A stretch of 37,581 nt of DNA from Ectothiorhodospiraceae bacterium (GCA_003565775.1 PXAT01000100.1:1-37581); one strand, 5' to 3'; positions 8,856-17,385 are shown, numbered from the stretch's first letter. Translations and numbers: made by a program. The notes: generated from the sequence alone by a model not told the origin.

Positions 8856-8875
8856 GCAGTGCGCCTTGCCTCTCG

Positions 8876-8925
8876 GAGAAAACGCGGACTCCAACGCAGG
8901 CGCGGGATTACTTCAGCGTATGGCT
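8876..8925 (+). repeat. Dispersed intergenic repeat, copy B
   Basis: The unit contains GCGGACTCCAACGCAGGCGC followed by GGGATTACTTCAGCGTA. It shares the AACGCAGGCG block with copies A and C and the TTCAGCG block with all copies. It lies between the convergent mltD and the small unknown gene, whose stop codon falls at its edge. Confidence 0.75.
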
Positions 8926-9286
8926 AACGGTGCCCCGGCACCCGGCCGGTACGCCAAGGCCGATAATCGAAGCCCTCGAACGCCTCCGGCCGAAAACGCT
9001 CCGGCAGTTCCGCAATCAGCAGCGCGCATTCCTCATAGGGCAGCCAGCGCCCGTGGGAGGCGCGCTCGCCCATGTGCGGGATCTCCACCCAGAATCGGTC
9101 GCCCAGTTCGTCATAGATGAACTGGAGGACGTCGCCCTGGTCGTCGATCAGGCCGATGAAATCACCATCCCCCTCAAGCGCCGCCAGCAGGTCCTGACGA
9201 ATGTCGAGGGGGTCCATCGACACCGGCTTGTCGGAGGAGACGAACTGCTGACGGTCGTGAAACGAGTAGAAAACGCGGTAGGCCAT
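8924..9286 (-). CDS. Small acidic cytoplasmic protein of unknown function
   Basis: The 120-residue product has no signal peptide or membrane segment. It is acidic and aromatic, with alternating beta-like segments (FIGLIDDQGDVLQFIYDE, RFWVEIP) followed by a helix (YEECALLIAELPERF). Codon use looks like that of real genes here and the reading frame is fully open, so I take it as coding. I do not recognise the family; the pattern loosely recalls small immunity-type proteins, but there is no toxin gene next to it. The stop falls at the edge of repeat copy B. Confidence 0.65.
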   Translation of the reverse strand: MAYRVFYSFHDRQQFVSSDKPVSMDPLDIRQDLLAALEGDGDFIGLIDDQGDVLQFIYDELGDRFWVEIPHMGERASHGRWLPYEECALLIAELPERFRPEAFEGFDYRPWRTGRVPGHR

Positions 9287-9514
9287 GATTCCGTTCGCCT
9301 GATCACCACTGCAGAAGATTAGTCATCGGTATCGCTCTGTCACCGATCAGGGCAATCGACAAGCGCCTTGCCCCCGGCACGCCGCCACCGGGCGGCAATA
9401 ACCTGTGCCGTTATGTAATCATCCACAGTGACCGTGCCAACGGCAAGTCCCGCATCGATCCGCAACCCCGATCGATGCTGACACGGGGATCTGCGCCAGC
9501 ATCGCCGAGGTCAT
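9287..9514. other. Intergenic region with a 9-bp-stem hairpin
   Basis: No gene is seen. The one clear structure is a perfect inverted repeat GCATCGATC/GATCGATGC at 9452-9478 with a nine-base loop, about 40 bases past the ybiO-type gene's stop on the minus strand. It lacks a U-tract but may help end that transcript. Confidence 0.5.
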
Positions 9515-11830
9515 TCAGTCCTCGGCATCGTCAAAGTCGCCCTTGAACTCCGGGTTCTCCTCGACCGACTGCTGACTGGCCGACGCAGCCCGGTCGCGAT
9601 CACTCTTCTGCTTGTCGCGCTCCGGCTCTTCCAGCTTGCGATGCAGCAGGGGCGGCGCACTGCCGTCCTTGTCCTGACCGAAGTAGATCGTGGTATGCGG
9701 GAACGGAATCTCGATGTCCGCCGCATCGAAGTGGCGTTTCACCAGGCGGTTGTACTGGCGCCCGATGGCCCACTGCGACCCCGGCAACGTCTTGATACGC
9801 ACGCGCACGTTGACCGAACTGTCGGCCAGCGCGGTGACACCATGAACTTCCAGCTCACCGATGATCACGCCCTGGGCCTCTTCGCTCTCCAGCAGCTCGT
9901 CGAAAGCCGCGCGCAGGTGCTGGATCACGTTGTCGGTGTCCTCGCGATAGGCGACGCCGTATTCGCCGACGTGATAGCCGAACTCGCGCATGTAGTTGGA
10001 TACGGTATCCACCGCCGAGAACGGCACGATGTGCAGGGTGCCGGACAGATCGCGGATACCGACCGAACGGACCGAGAGCTTCTCGGCGGTGCCGGTAATG
10101 CCGGCGGCCGTGACCACGTCGCCGGCATTGATGGCGTTTTCCAGCTGGATGAACACGCCGGTGATGATGTCCTGCACAAGTTTCTGGGCACCGAAACCGA
10201 TCGCCAGACCCAGCACACCGGCGCCGGCAATCAGCGGGCCGATATTGATGCCCAGTTCCGCCAGCGAAATCATGATGGTCATCGTGAGAATCACGATGGC
10301 GATGGCATTGCGGAAAATCGTCAGCAGGGTCTTTTCCCGCGAGGTCGGTTCCCCGCCGCCGGTTTCGGGGTTCAGGCGATGCTCGATCCAGCTTGCGATC
10401 CCGATCCAGAGCAAGGTCGCCACCGTGACGATCAGCGCCACGGTCACCAGTCGTGCAATGGTCGTGAGACCGGCATCCGACGCGATCCAGGCCCCCAGGC
10501 TGAACAGCGACCAGGCATCCATGACCACCAGGATCACGGCAATCAGGACCACGGCCTGCACCACCTTCACCGCCTTCGGGATGTAGCTGTTGAGGCGCTG
10601 CTCGAGCATCGGGAACTTGAGATGGGTCTCGGCCGGGATCACCAGCGGTCGGCTGACCAGATTGGTCAGCAGCAGCTCCAGCACGAAACCGACCGCCACG
10701 GCGACCAGCGTCTGCACCGTCGCCTTGGCCATGAACGGCAGCGCGGTCTCGGGATTCAGTACCGTGACCACGAACAGCGCCAGGAAATAGGCGATGGCCA
10801 GCAGGTGCCAGCTCTTAGCCAGCATGCCGGTCAGCACGCGCGTGACCGAGAACTCCGCCTCCGCGGCCATGCCCTCCAGCCGGCCGCGGACATCGTCGCG
10901 GTTCTGGGTGATCACGAGCACCGCATAGAGGAACGCCAGCAGCATGATCACCAGACCGACCGCCTGTCCGACCACCGGCGAGATCTGGAAGTTGATGATC
11001 GGCACCACAACCATCAGACCGTAGCCGATGAAGCCGGCCAGCCGCGCCAGCCAGGCGTTCCAGTAGGCCGCGCTCTCGTGTCCCATCGGCAGCAGGCGCA
11101 GCGCATCGTTGCGCGACGCGAAGATCATGCGGATACCGGCCTTGAACACCTCGATCAGCAGGAAGGCGTTCAGGAACAGGGTCTGCTGCGAATCCATCGC
11201 CCCGGTCTCGCCGAAGACGAACAGGGCCACCACATAACCGGCCACCCAGGCCAGCACCACCACGAGAATGTCCAGCACCGCCGAGTAGACGATCGCCACG
11301 CTGCGACGGAACAGGGCGGCACTGCCCTCGGCGCCGGCCGCCCAGATGCCCGAGCGATCGAACAGCGGCTTTGCCAGACGGCGCAGGACAAGAAACACGC
11401 CGACGGTGATCAGAATCACGCCGCCGAGATTGAGAGCGGCCCAGGCAAGCGTGACCATGCTTGCCGCATCCAGCGCCACTTCGCTGGAACGCACTGTCTC
11501 GACGGCCTCGGTGAACTGGGTGACGACCTGCTCGGCAAATGTCTGAGTCACCATCGCGACCCGTCGTGGCAAGGACACCGCGTCCTCGTCCTGTCCGCTC
11601 GGTGACGCTTCGTCCTCGAGCGCCTCGGGAGGCTGCGCCAGCACTCGCAGCTCGGTGATCAGTCGCTCCCTCTGGGTGTCATCCTCGAGGATGTCCGCCA
11701 GTGCTGCGTAGCCGCGCCCGTCGCCCTCGGCAGCCGCCTCCTCGGCCATCGCCGAGGGCAGCGTCAGTGCAGCCAGACCGAGCAGCAGAAAGAGGGACAG
11801 AATGATTCGGCTGAAGCGTGTGGCAACCAC
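9515..11830 (-). CDS. ybiO: YbiO/MscM-type mechanosensitive channel of the MscS family
   Basis: The protein should be an inner-membrane channel that opens under turgor stress on osmotic downshift. From a GTG at 11830 it is 771 residues, close to E. coli YbiO (741). It has a signal peptide (LSLFLLLGLAALTLPSAMA), then YAALADILEDDTQRERLITELR, which closely matches the YbiO periplasmic start, about ten membrane helices, and a C-terminal MscS core with LIAGAGVLGLAIGFGAQKLVQDIITGVFI as the pore helix and QLENAINAGDVV at the start of the beta domain. The tail is highly charged. The GTG is chosen because AAAGGAGAAC lies eight bases before it and gives the signal peptide; the frame is open upstream to 12118 but unconserved. 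Confidence 0.9.
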   Translation of the reverse strand: MVATRFSRIILSLFLLLGLAALTLPSAMAEEAAAEGDGRGYAALADILEDDTQRERLITELRVLAQPPEALEDEASPSGQDEDAVSLPRRVAMVTQTFAEQVVTQFTEAVETVRSSEVALDAASMVTLAWAALNLGGVILITVGVFLVLRRLAKPLFDRSGIWAAGAEGSAALFRRSVAIVYSAVLDILVVVLAWVAGYVVALFVFGETGAMDSQQTLFLNAFLLIEVFKAGIRMIFASRNDALRLLPMGHESAAYWNAWLARLAGFIGYGLMVVVPIINFQISPVVGQAVGLVIMLLAFLYAVLVITQNRDDVRGRLEGMAAEAEFSVTRVLTGMLAKSWHLLAIAYFLALFVVTVLNPETALPFMAKATVQTLVAVAVGFVLELLLTNLVSRPLVIPAETHLKFPMLEQRLNSYIPKAVKVVQAVVLIAVILVVMDAWSLFSLGAWIASDAGLTTIARLVTVALIVTVATLLWIGIASWIEHRLNPETGGGEPTSREKTLLTIFRNAIAIVILTMTIMISLAELGINIGPLIAGAGVLGLAIGFGAQKLVQDIITGVFIQLENAINAGDVVTAAGITGTAEKLSVRSVGIRDLSGTLHIVPFSAVDTVSNYMREFGYHVGEYGVAYREDTDNVIQHLRAAFDELLESEEAQGVIIGELEVHGVTALADSSVNVRVRIKTLPGSQWAIGRQYNRLVKRHFDAADIEIPFPHTTIYFGQDKDGSAPPLLHRKLEEPERDKQKSDRDRAASASQQSVEENPEFKGDFDDAED

Positions 11831-12023
11831 GAAGCGTTCTCCTTTCCGTATCGAGGTGCTGACCGGCGCACAGGTCAACCGGGCCCACCGTGGGCCGCTG
11901 ACGCGAGTGTTTGCGGGACTCACGCCGCGCGAAAAGGTCGAAAGCCTAACAAATCCGGCCGGCGTTTTCCGCCCGGCGGCCTGCGAAAGCCGAAGGCAGG
12001 CACGGGAACAGATTGGTGTTCCC

Positions 12024-12998
12024 CTACTGCAACGCCTCCAGTGCGCCTCGGTAATGGGACTGCTCCGGCTGTGCCAACGCCGCTGCCTGCTCGGCATGGG
12101 GACGCGCCGCATCGGCACGTCCCTGCTGAATCAGCGACCAGGCCAGATTGTGATGCACGGCCGGCGATTCCGGGTGCCGCACCAGCGCTTCCCGGTACTG
12201 CGCCTCGGCATCCGCATAGGCGCCCAGCTGATAGCGACTGTTACCCAGACCGAGCCGGGCCACCAGACTCTCAGGCCACAGGTCGACGGCCTGCCGATAA
12301 GCCGTTTCGGCCTCCGTCCAACGTTCCACCTGTTCCAATGCAGCGATTGCGCGCAGGGCGTTCTCCTGCTGCGGGTTCTCCGGCAACTCTCCCGGGGGGT
12401 GAAGCGTGATGGCCCAGTAATCACCAAGCTGCCAGGTCCGCTCGAAGCGACGCAGGCTCATGCTTTCGCGCTCGGTCGTGCCTGAGCGCAGCAGCATGTG
12501 CCCGGCATCCAGATCGAAGCCGACCACGACGGCGTAATGCCACACCGGGATTCTCGGCAGGGCGAGATTCTGCAAAATCAGCACCGGATGACCGGCGCGC
12601 ACCTGTGCGAGCAGATCCGGCAACTCGGGATCATGCACATAGGCGACGAAGCCCTGGCGACGAGCGGCGGTCAGAAGTTCCAATTGCAGACTGCCCCGCC
12701 GGCCGGGCAGGTAGACCTGCGGGGTCAGGTCGTCCGGTGCGATCTCCAGCCCGCGATGGTTCATCACCGTCGCCATCGCCGCCGGGCCGCACTGATAGGC
12801 TTCCTGCGGAAAGAAGGGGACGTCCTCGAGTTCAACGGCCCGCGGGCTGCCGAAATCGTCCGTATCCAGCGCATCGATCTGCAGCGGTGTCCGGGCGCAG
12901 CCGACCAGCAGAACAATCAGCAGACCGATCACGACCCGACCGGACCGGAAGCCTCCTCCGGCGCAACCAGTGGCGAGTGGTACCGACGCGGTCTGCAT
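12024..12998 (-). CDS. PA2778-type C39-like cysteine peptidase lipoprotein with TPR repeats
   Basis: The 324-residue protein is a predicted periplasm-facing lipoprotein (lipobox LVGC, Cys34). Residues about 55-205 form a C39-like papain-fold domain: Gln65 and Cys70 (FFPQEAYQCGPAAMATVMN) and His154 (VWHYAVVVGFD). The Asp of the usual C39 Asp-Pro motif after the His strand is not seen; the strand ends LLRSG, so the third catalytic residue must come from elsewhere (perhaps Asp162). Residues about 210-310 hold TPR-like helices. It follows the 13005-13472 lipoprotein gene by six bases. The pairing with a PA2779-like gene is known from Pseudomonas, where NCBI names the family after PA2778; its function is not established. 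Confidence 0.85.
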   Translation of the reverse strand: MQTASVPLATGCAGGGFRSGRVVIGLLIVLLVGCARTPLQIDALDTDDFGSPRAVELEDVPFFPQEAYQCGPAAMATVMNHRGLEIAPDDLTPQVYLPGRRGSLQLELLTAARRQGFVAYVHDPELPDLLAQVRAGHPVLILQNLALPRIPVWHYAVVVGFDLDAGHMLLRSGTTERESMSLRRFERTWQLGDYWAITLHPPGELPENPQQENALRAIAALEQVERWTEAETAYRQAVDLWPESLVARLGLGNSRYQLGAYADAEAQYREALVRHPESPAVHHNLAWSLIQQGRADAARPHAEQAAALAQPEQSHYRGALEALQ

Positions 12999-13004
12999 GT
13001 GCTG

Positions 13005-13472
13005 CTACTGCCGCTGAAGCTCGAACAGAACGCCATCCCAGGGCGTCATGACCCGATCCTCGCTGATCCACAGCAGCGTGCCGCCCAGCGCATCGGCAGA
13101 CCGGCCCTCGCAGATCACATCGGTCACCTGCAAGAGGCCGTCACTGCGCCGCAAACGCTGCCTGTCCGCGGTCGACAACCGGTAGTTTTCGCCGAGATAG
13201 GCATCCGGCTCCACCAGACGATGCTCATACAGGGGTTGTTCGCAGTTCCGATCCGCCAGCTGCGCACTGCCACTGCGGAACTCGAGCGCACGACCATGCC
13301 AGGCTTCGGCGTCGGATTCCCGCATCGCCGACACCGGGCCGATCCGATGATCGACGATCTGCCAGCGTCCCTCGGGCGCGTGCAGCCCGCTTGCCGGCCC
13401 CGAAGCGGCGCATCCGGTCAGCGCCAGCACCATGGCCAGGCACGCACAGAATCCTGCATGACCCCGGGTCAT
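13005..13472 (-). CDS. Small lipoprotein of unknown function
   Basis: The product is about 155 residues with a lipoprotein signal (LALTGC). The mature part is rich in short beta-like stretches: EGRWQIVDHRIGP, LEFRSGSAQLADRNCEQP, LLQVTDVICEG and DGVLFELQRQ; Cys residues in DRNCEQP and DVICEG might form a disulfide. The overall shape suggests a small beta-barrel or lipocalin-like periplasmic domain, but I do not recognise the family. The ATG at 13472 overlaps the stop of the PA2779-like gene (TGATG); a GTG one codon earlier is possible. It is sandwiched between the PA2779-like and PA2778-like genes and is probably co-translated with them. Confidence 0.8.
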   Translation of the reverse strand: MTRGHAGFCACLAMVLALTGCAASGPASGLHAPEGRWQIVDHRIGPVSAMRESDAEAWHGRALEFRSGSAQLADRNCEQPLYEHRLVEPDAYLGENYRLSTADRQRLRRSDGLLQVTDVICEGRSADALGGTLLWISEDRVMTPWDGVLFELQRQ

Positions 13473-13831
13473 CACCGAACCAGGAGAATGATCAGAATGA
13501 CGAGCACGAGCACCAGGACAATACCGCCGGCACCGGCCGGCATGTCGTCGATGTTCTGGGCAAGCTCGGCCAGCTCCGACTCGGTCATGCTGGCCACACG
13601 CTCCTGTGCTTCCTGCGGCGAGACGCCGTAATCGACCAGTTTCTGACGAACATCATCACGATCCAGCATTGCCATGACCTCGGCACGCTTGTCGGCGCTG
13701 GCAGACTCGCTCATGACGGTGTCGGTACCGACGATGCCGGCAACCGCTGTCTGGGAAACGAAGCCCATGAGCAGGAACAGAAGAACGAATGGATAAACCA
13801 GATGCCGGGCCCCGCGTGCCAATGTCTGCAT
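13472..13831 (-). CDS. PA2779-family membrane protein with GlyGly-transmembrane-Arg tail
   Basis: The 119-residue product has an N-terminal signal/anchor (about 10-32), a helical domain about 33-97 (KRAEVMAMLDRDDVRQKLVDYGVSPQEAQERVASM), and a C-terminal tail made of PAGAGG (98-103), a single strongly hydrophobic helix (104-118) and a final Arg. GGGAGAAG precedes the ATG at good spacing. The family is named after P. aeruginosa PA2779 and travels with the PA2778 peptidase, here two genes downstream. Its role is unknown. The tail looks like a protein-sorting signal of the motif-helix-basic type. It heads the three-gene cluster. Confidence 0.85.
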   Translation of the reverse strand: MQTLARGARHLVYPFVLLFLLMGFVSQTAVAGIVGTDTVMSESASADKRAEVMAMLDRDDVRQKLVDYGVSPQEAQERVASMTESELAELAQNIDDMPAGAGGIVLVLVLVILIILLVR

Positions 13832-13858
13832 GTTTCTTCTCCCGATTGTTTTCCTTAA

Positions 13859-13890
13859 AGAAAGTGCTGATCTTTTACCGCGCCTGCTCC
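13859..13890 (-). repeat. Dispersed intergenic repeat, copy G (diverged)
   Basis: On the minus strand the unit reads GCAGGCGCGGTAAAAGATCA followed by GCACTTTCTTTAA. It keeps the GCAGGCGCG block and the RATCAGC block at the family spacing, but its 3' part is AT-rich and changed. It lies just upstream of the PA2779-like start. Confidence 0.5.
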
Positions 13891-13920
13891 CTGACTCGGC
13901 AGGGCCGGCCGGGCGCGTCG

Positions 13921-13949
13921 CCGGCCCGGCACTGGTTCTGCCGGGCCAG
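13921..13949. repeat. Hairpin linked to repeat copy G
   Basis: CCGGCCCGGCA pairs with TGCCGGGCCAG (10 of 11 positions) around a short loop. The hairpin and the bases after it closely resemble 18090-18135, where another hairpin lies at a similar distance from copy F, so both appear to be the same composite element. Confidence 0.65.
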
Positions 13950-14155
13950 TGGGGAACCGCCCACAGAGTCCGACCGCCTGCCGGTGACGCGTATCCTCAT
14001 GGTACCCAGCCATGAGACGATCCGCCGCCATGGAGGACGCCGATACTGTACTCACAAATCCGGGGGCAGTGCATAACTGTCGCCGCTGCCCGACCACCGG
14101 GCCCACAGTGATGGATTCGCGCGCCCGGCAGCGCATGACGAGAGGGGGTTGTTTC

Positions 14156-15883
14156 GTGTTCCGCCGACTGATTCTTTGTTGCCTGCTGGCCACTGCGCTG
14201 GCGGCCTGCCGAGCCGCCGACATCGACCACGACGTCCCGGCACCGAGCCAATCCCCCGAGGCGCGCCAGGCGGACAACTACATGGTTGTCTCGGCGAATC
14301 CGCACGCCAGCAGAATCGGACGGGAGATTCTGCGCGAGGGCGGTCATGCGGTGGATGCGGCGATCGCGATGCAGATCGCTCTGACCTTCGTCGAACCCCC
14401 GGAAAGCGGTATCGGCGGCGGTGCCTTCATGCTCTATCGGCCGGCGGACGGCGGCCAGGTGACGATGTTCGATGGCCGGGAAACAGCTCCGGGCACGGCA
14501 ACGCCCGAACGGTTCATGCTGCTCGGGAGGCGCCTGCCGCTCTGGTCGGCGATTCCCTCGGGACGCGCCGTCGGCGTTCCCGGCACCGTCGCCCTGCTGC
14601 ACAAGGCGCACGAGGCCCATGGACGCCTGCCCTGGGCAGACCTGTTTGCACCGACCATTGCGCTGGCCGACAACGGCATCGACATGCCGGCCCGGCTGCA
14701 ATACCAGGTGGAACGCGACCTGTCGCTGCGGTTTTTCGGCGACACGCGGCGCTATTTCCGCGAGCAGCTGAAGCAGGATCCGCCAAGGCTGCATAATCCC
14801 GAGCTTGCCGAAACGCTACGGCAGCTCGCCGAGCATGGACCCGAAGCCTTCTATCACGGGGAACTGGCGCAGCAGATGGTCGACAAGGTCCGCTCACGCT
14901 GGCCCGGGCGCGGGGATCTCAGTCTCGACGATCTGGGCGGCTATGAAGCCGTGACTCGAGACGCGGTCTGCGGTGAGTACCGCCAGTGGCGACTGTGCGG
15001 CCCGCCACCACCCTCCTCCGGCGGCATCGCGGTCCTGCAGATCCTTGGCATGCTGGAGCATTTCGATCTGCCGTCGATGTCGCCGGATTCGCTGGATGCC
15101 GCGCACCTGATCACCGAAGCCAGTCGACTCGCCTTCGCCGATCGCTTCCGCTATGTCGGTGATCCGGATTTCGTCGACGTGCCGACCGAGGCGCTGGTGG
15201 AACGGGAGTATCTGGCACAGCGCGCTGCACTGATCGACCCGGCCCGGGCGAAGGACCAGCCCCTGCCGGGTGAACCCGGCGTCCGCGATGAAATCCCGGA
15301 TGCACCGCTACCGGTGGATGAAGAGACCGCCGATGACACCTCGCATTTCGCCGTGGTCGACGGTGACGGCAACGTGGTCTCGATGACCAGTTCCATCGAG
15401 GCGCCGTTCGGCAGCCGGATGATGGTGGGCGGCTTCCTGTTGAACAATCAGCTTACCGATTTCACCTTTCAGGCGGTGCAGAACGGTTTCGAGGTGCCCA
15501 ATGCCGTGGCCGCCGGCAAACGCCCGCGCAGCTCGATGTCACCGTTCGTGGTGATGGACGAGGACGACAATGTGCGCCTGATCATCGGTTCCCGCGGCGG
15601 TAGCCGGATCATCGGCTACGTGGTCAAGGCCCTGATCGGCGTTCTCGACTGGGATCTGCCGGTGCAGGACGCGATTTCGCTGCCGAACCTGGTGCATCGG
15701 GGCGAAGGGCTGGAACTGGAACGCGGCACGGCCCTCGAAGATCTCGCCGGACCGCTCCGCGCCATGGGTCACAGCGTGACCATCACGCCGATGCGCAGCG
15801 GTATCCACGGCATCGAACGCGTCGATGGCATCTGGCGAGGTGGTGCCGACCCGCGCCTGGACGGCACGGCCGAAGGTGACTGA
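14156..15883 (+). CDS. ggt: Gamma-glutamyltransferase, lipoprotein form
   Basis: GGT cleaves the gamma-glutamyl bond of glutathione and related compounds in the periplasm. From the GTG at 14156 it is 575 residues, the normal size. It has a lipobox (ALAACRA), the large-subunit motif AVDAAIAMQIALTFVEPPESGIGGGAFML, and the autoprocessing/nucleophile Thr395 in DDTSHFAVVDGDGNVVSMTSSIE, which starts the small subunit. RPRSSMSPFVV and IIGSRGGSRIIGYV follow; the latter is usually GSPGG, so Pro is replaced by Arg near the oxyanion region. GTG is chosen because GAGGGGG lies about eight bases upstream; an ATG seven codons earlier overlaps that site. It is monocistronic and convergent with msrA. Confidence 0.92.
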   Translation: MFRRLILCCLLATALAACRAADIDHDVPAPSQSPEARQADNYMVVSANPHASRIGREILREGGHAVDAAIAMQIALTFVEPPESGIGGGAFMLYRPADGGQVTMFDGRETAPGTATPERFMLLGRRLPLWSAIPSGRAVGVPGTVALLHKAHEAHGRLPWADLFAPTIALADNGIDMPARLQYQVERDLSLRFFGDTRRYFREQLKQDPPRLHNPELAETLRQLAEHGPEAFYHGELAQQMVDKVRSRWPGRGDLSLDDLGGYEAVTRDAVCGEYRQWRLCGPPPPSSGGIAVLQILGMLEHFDLPSMSPDSLDAAHLITEASRLAFADRFRYVGDPDFVDVPTEALVEREYLAQRAALIDPARAKDQPLPGEPGVRDEIPDAPLPVDEETADDTSHFAVVDGDGNVVSMTSSIEAPFGSRMMVGGFLLNNQLTDFTFQAVQNGFEVPNAVAAGKRPRSSMSPFVVMDEDDNVRLIIGSRGGSRIIGYVVKALIGVLDWDLPVQDAISLPNLVHRGEGLELERGTALEDLAGPLRAMGHSVTITPMRSGIHGIERVDGIWRGGADPRLDGTAEGD

Positions 15884-16033
15884 GGCAGGCAGGCGGGCGG
15901 TTCGGTTCGGTTACCAGGCTCAGCGAACGCTCGAGGGATTGCTTCTGACGGTCGACACCGCGTGCTATCGCCGTCGGCGAACACACCCTGCAGGCCTTCG
16001 ATGCCGGGCGGCCGGATGCCGGCTCGGAAGCCA

Positions 16034-16648
16034 TCAGCCGCCGGCTTCGGCGCCCCAGAGTTCTTCCAGGCGGGAGTCGCGGCCACAACGACTGCGATAA
16101 AAGCGGTAGCGCAGCGGATTTTCCTGATAGTAATTCTGGTGATAGTCCTCGGCATCGTAGAAGGTGTCAGCCGGCAGTATTTCCGTCACAACCTCGTCGC
16201 CGAGTTGTTCCGCAACGGCGTCGCGACTCTCCTCGGCAAGCACCCGTTCCTCGTCATTGCGGTAGAAGATCGCGGCCCGGTAGGAGTCGCCGCGGTCGCA
16301 GAACTGGCCGCCGGCATCCAGTGGATCAATGTTGCGCCAGAGGACGTAAAGCAGTTCCTCGTAACTGACTCGATCCGGGTCATAGACGATGCGCACCGCC
16401 TCATAGTGGCCGGTGTCTTCACCGGTCACCTGCTCGTAGGTCGGATTCTTGAGATGGCCACCGGTATAACCTGAGGTGGTGGACTGCACCCCGTCGACGG
16501 CATCGAACGGTGGCTCCATGCACCAGAAGCAACCGCCGGCAAACACCGCAACCGCCTCACCGGATTCACCCTCGCCCCCATGGGTCGCGGTCGACAGCGA
16601 CACCAGCAGGCCGATGGCGACCAGCAGTCGAAACATTCGCTTTATCAT
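16034..16648 (-). CDS. msrA: Exported peptide methionine sulfoxide reductase MsrA
   Basis: MsrA reduces methionine-S-sulfoxide in damaged proteins. The 204-residue precursor has a signal peptide (LLVAIGLLVSLSTATHG), so it should act in the periplasm. The catalytic motif is VFAGGCFWCMEPPFD (Cys40), followed by SGYTGGHLKNPTYEQVTGEDTGHYEAVRI and YHQNYYQ, all diagnostic. A Cys in SRCGRD near the C-terminus could be the resolving residue. The gene is 19 bases downstream of a membrane-protein gene on the same strand and convergent with ggt. Confidence 0.95.
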   Translation of the reverse strand: MIKRMFRLLVAIGLLVSLSTATHGGEGESGEAVAVFAGGCFWCMEPPFDAVDGVQSTTSGYTGGHLKNPTYEQVTGEDTGHYEAVRIVYDPDRVSYEELLYVLWRNIDPLDAGGQFCDRGDSYRAAIFYRNDEERVLAEESRDAVAEQLGDEVVTEILPADTFYDAEDYHQNYYQENPLRYRFYRSRCGRDSRLEELWGAEAGG

Positions 16649-16667
16649 GATCCGTTTTCCGTCCGTT

Positions 16668-17216
16668 TCAGCCGTGGTGAGTAATCACGTCGATCAGGCG
16701 CATGACCAGTTCGCCCACGAACAGTGACAGGAACAGTCCGCCGAGGCACAGCGCCCAGAGCAGCGCCGCCACCTCGGCAGTGCCGGTGGTCAGCACGCGC
16801 TCGGCCGCGAGAAGAAAGACAAGCGCCAGAATCAGGGTGCAGACGACCACGCTCAAGGCCCCGAGGAGGCCGGTTCGCATTTCCTTCATCGCGGAAGCGT
16901 CAATCCCGCCGCGCCGCTCGGCATGCTCGAGGCAGGCCCGGCCCGTGGCAATAACAACGCGCCCCAGATAAACGCCGGCAAGCAGCAGAGCGAGACTGCC
17001 GACCCAGGGCGTCAGGACGACCCCCCAGCGATCCGGAGCGATGAACCAGACCACCGGGCTGAGAATCAGCAGCAGCGGAATGAGGCGCGGCACCTGACGA
17101 TGCGCGCCACGGTGATCACCGAACCGCTCCAGCAACCAGATCTCCGGTCGGCTGAGATGTCTGGCAGCCTCCGGCAGGCGTCGCAGGGTGGCTGAACGTT
17201 GCTCGGGCTGGCTCAT
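16668..17216 (-). CDS. Four-helix inner-membrane protein of unknown function
   Basis: The 182-residue product has a basic, soluble N-terminus of about 40 residues (RRLPEAARHLSRPEIWLLERFGDHR) and four predicted membrane helices at about 43-60, 68-92, 114-138 and 147-176, with a cytosolic-looking loop HAERRGGIDASAMKEMRTG between helices 2 and 3. No family is recognised. The ATG at 17216 is chosen over one 11 codons upstream because GGAA precedes it at acceptable spacing, but either is possible. It lies just upstream of msrA and is probably co-transcribed with it. Confidence 0.8.
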   Translation of the reverse strand: MSQPEQRSATLRRLPEAARHLSRPEIWLLERFGDHRGAHRQVPRLIPLLLILSPVVWFIAPDRWGVVLTPWVGSLALLLAGVYLGRVVIATGRACLEHAERRGGIDASAMKEMRTGLLGALSVVVCTLILALVFLLAAERVLTTGTAEVAALLWALCLGGLFLSLFVGELVMRLIDVITHHG

Positions 17217-17335
17217 TCTCTCGCGGGTTCCTGTTCCTTGACGGACCATGGCAGCCGGTCACTGCCGCCTGCGTTCCGCCATGCTTGGTAGACCACGATC
17301 GGACAGCGTGATCCGGCTCAAGGTTGCAGCGCGGC

Positions 17336-17363
17336 AAAAAAAACGGCGCCCGAAGGCGCCGTT
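17336..17363 (-). terminator. Intrinsic terminator after the SRPBCC gene
   Basis: On the minus strand AACGGCGCC pairs with GGCGCCGTT around a TTCG tetraloop, followed by eight T residues. It starts about 23 bases past the SRPBCC stop and is a textbook rho-independent terminator. It separates that gene from the membrane-protein/msrA unit. Confidence 0.95.
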
Positions 17364-17385
17364 CCGCTGTTTGATCAGGCTCCGC

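Larger units (their letters stand above)
13832..14155. other. Divergent region between the PA2779-like gene and ggt
   Basis: No gene is convincing here. The stretch holds the PA2779-like leader, repeat copy G (13859-13890), a hairpin at 13921-13949 and the ggt leader with its Shine-Dalgarno (GAGGGGG near 14141). Promoters for both directions must lie here, but I cannot place them with confidence. Confidence 0.5.

Noticed and set aside
9641-11605. Long open frame of 654 codons on the plus strand
   Set aside because: It lies fully antisense to the ybiO-type channel, is rich in His, Gln, Arg and Asp as expected for a shadow frame of GC-rich coding DNA, and has no domain.
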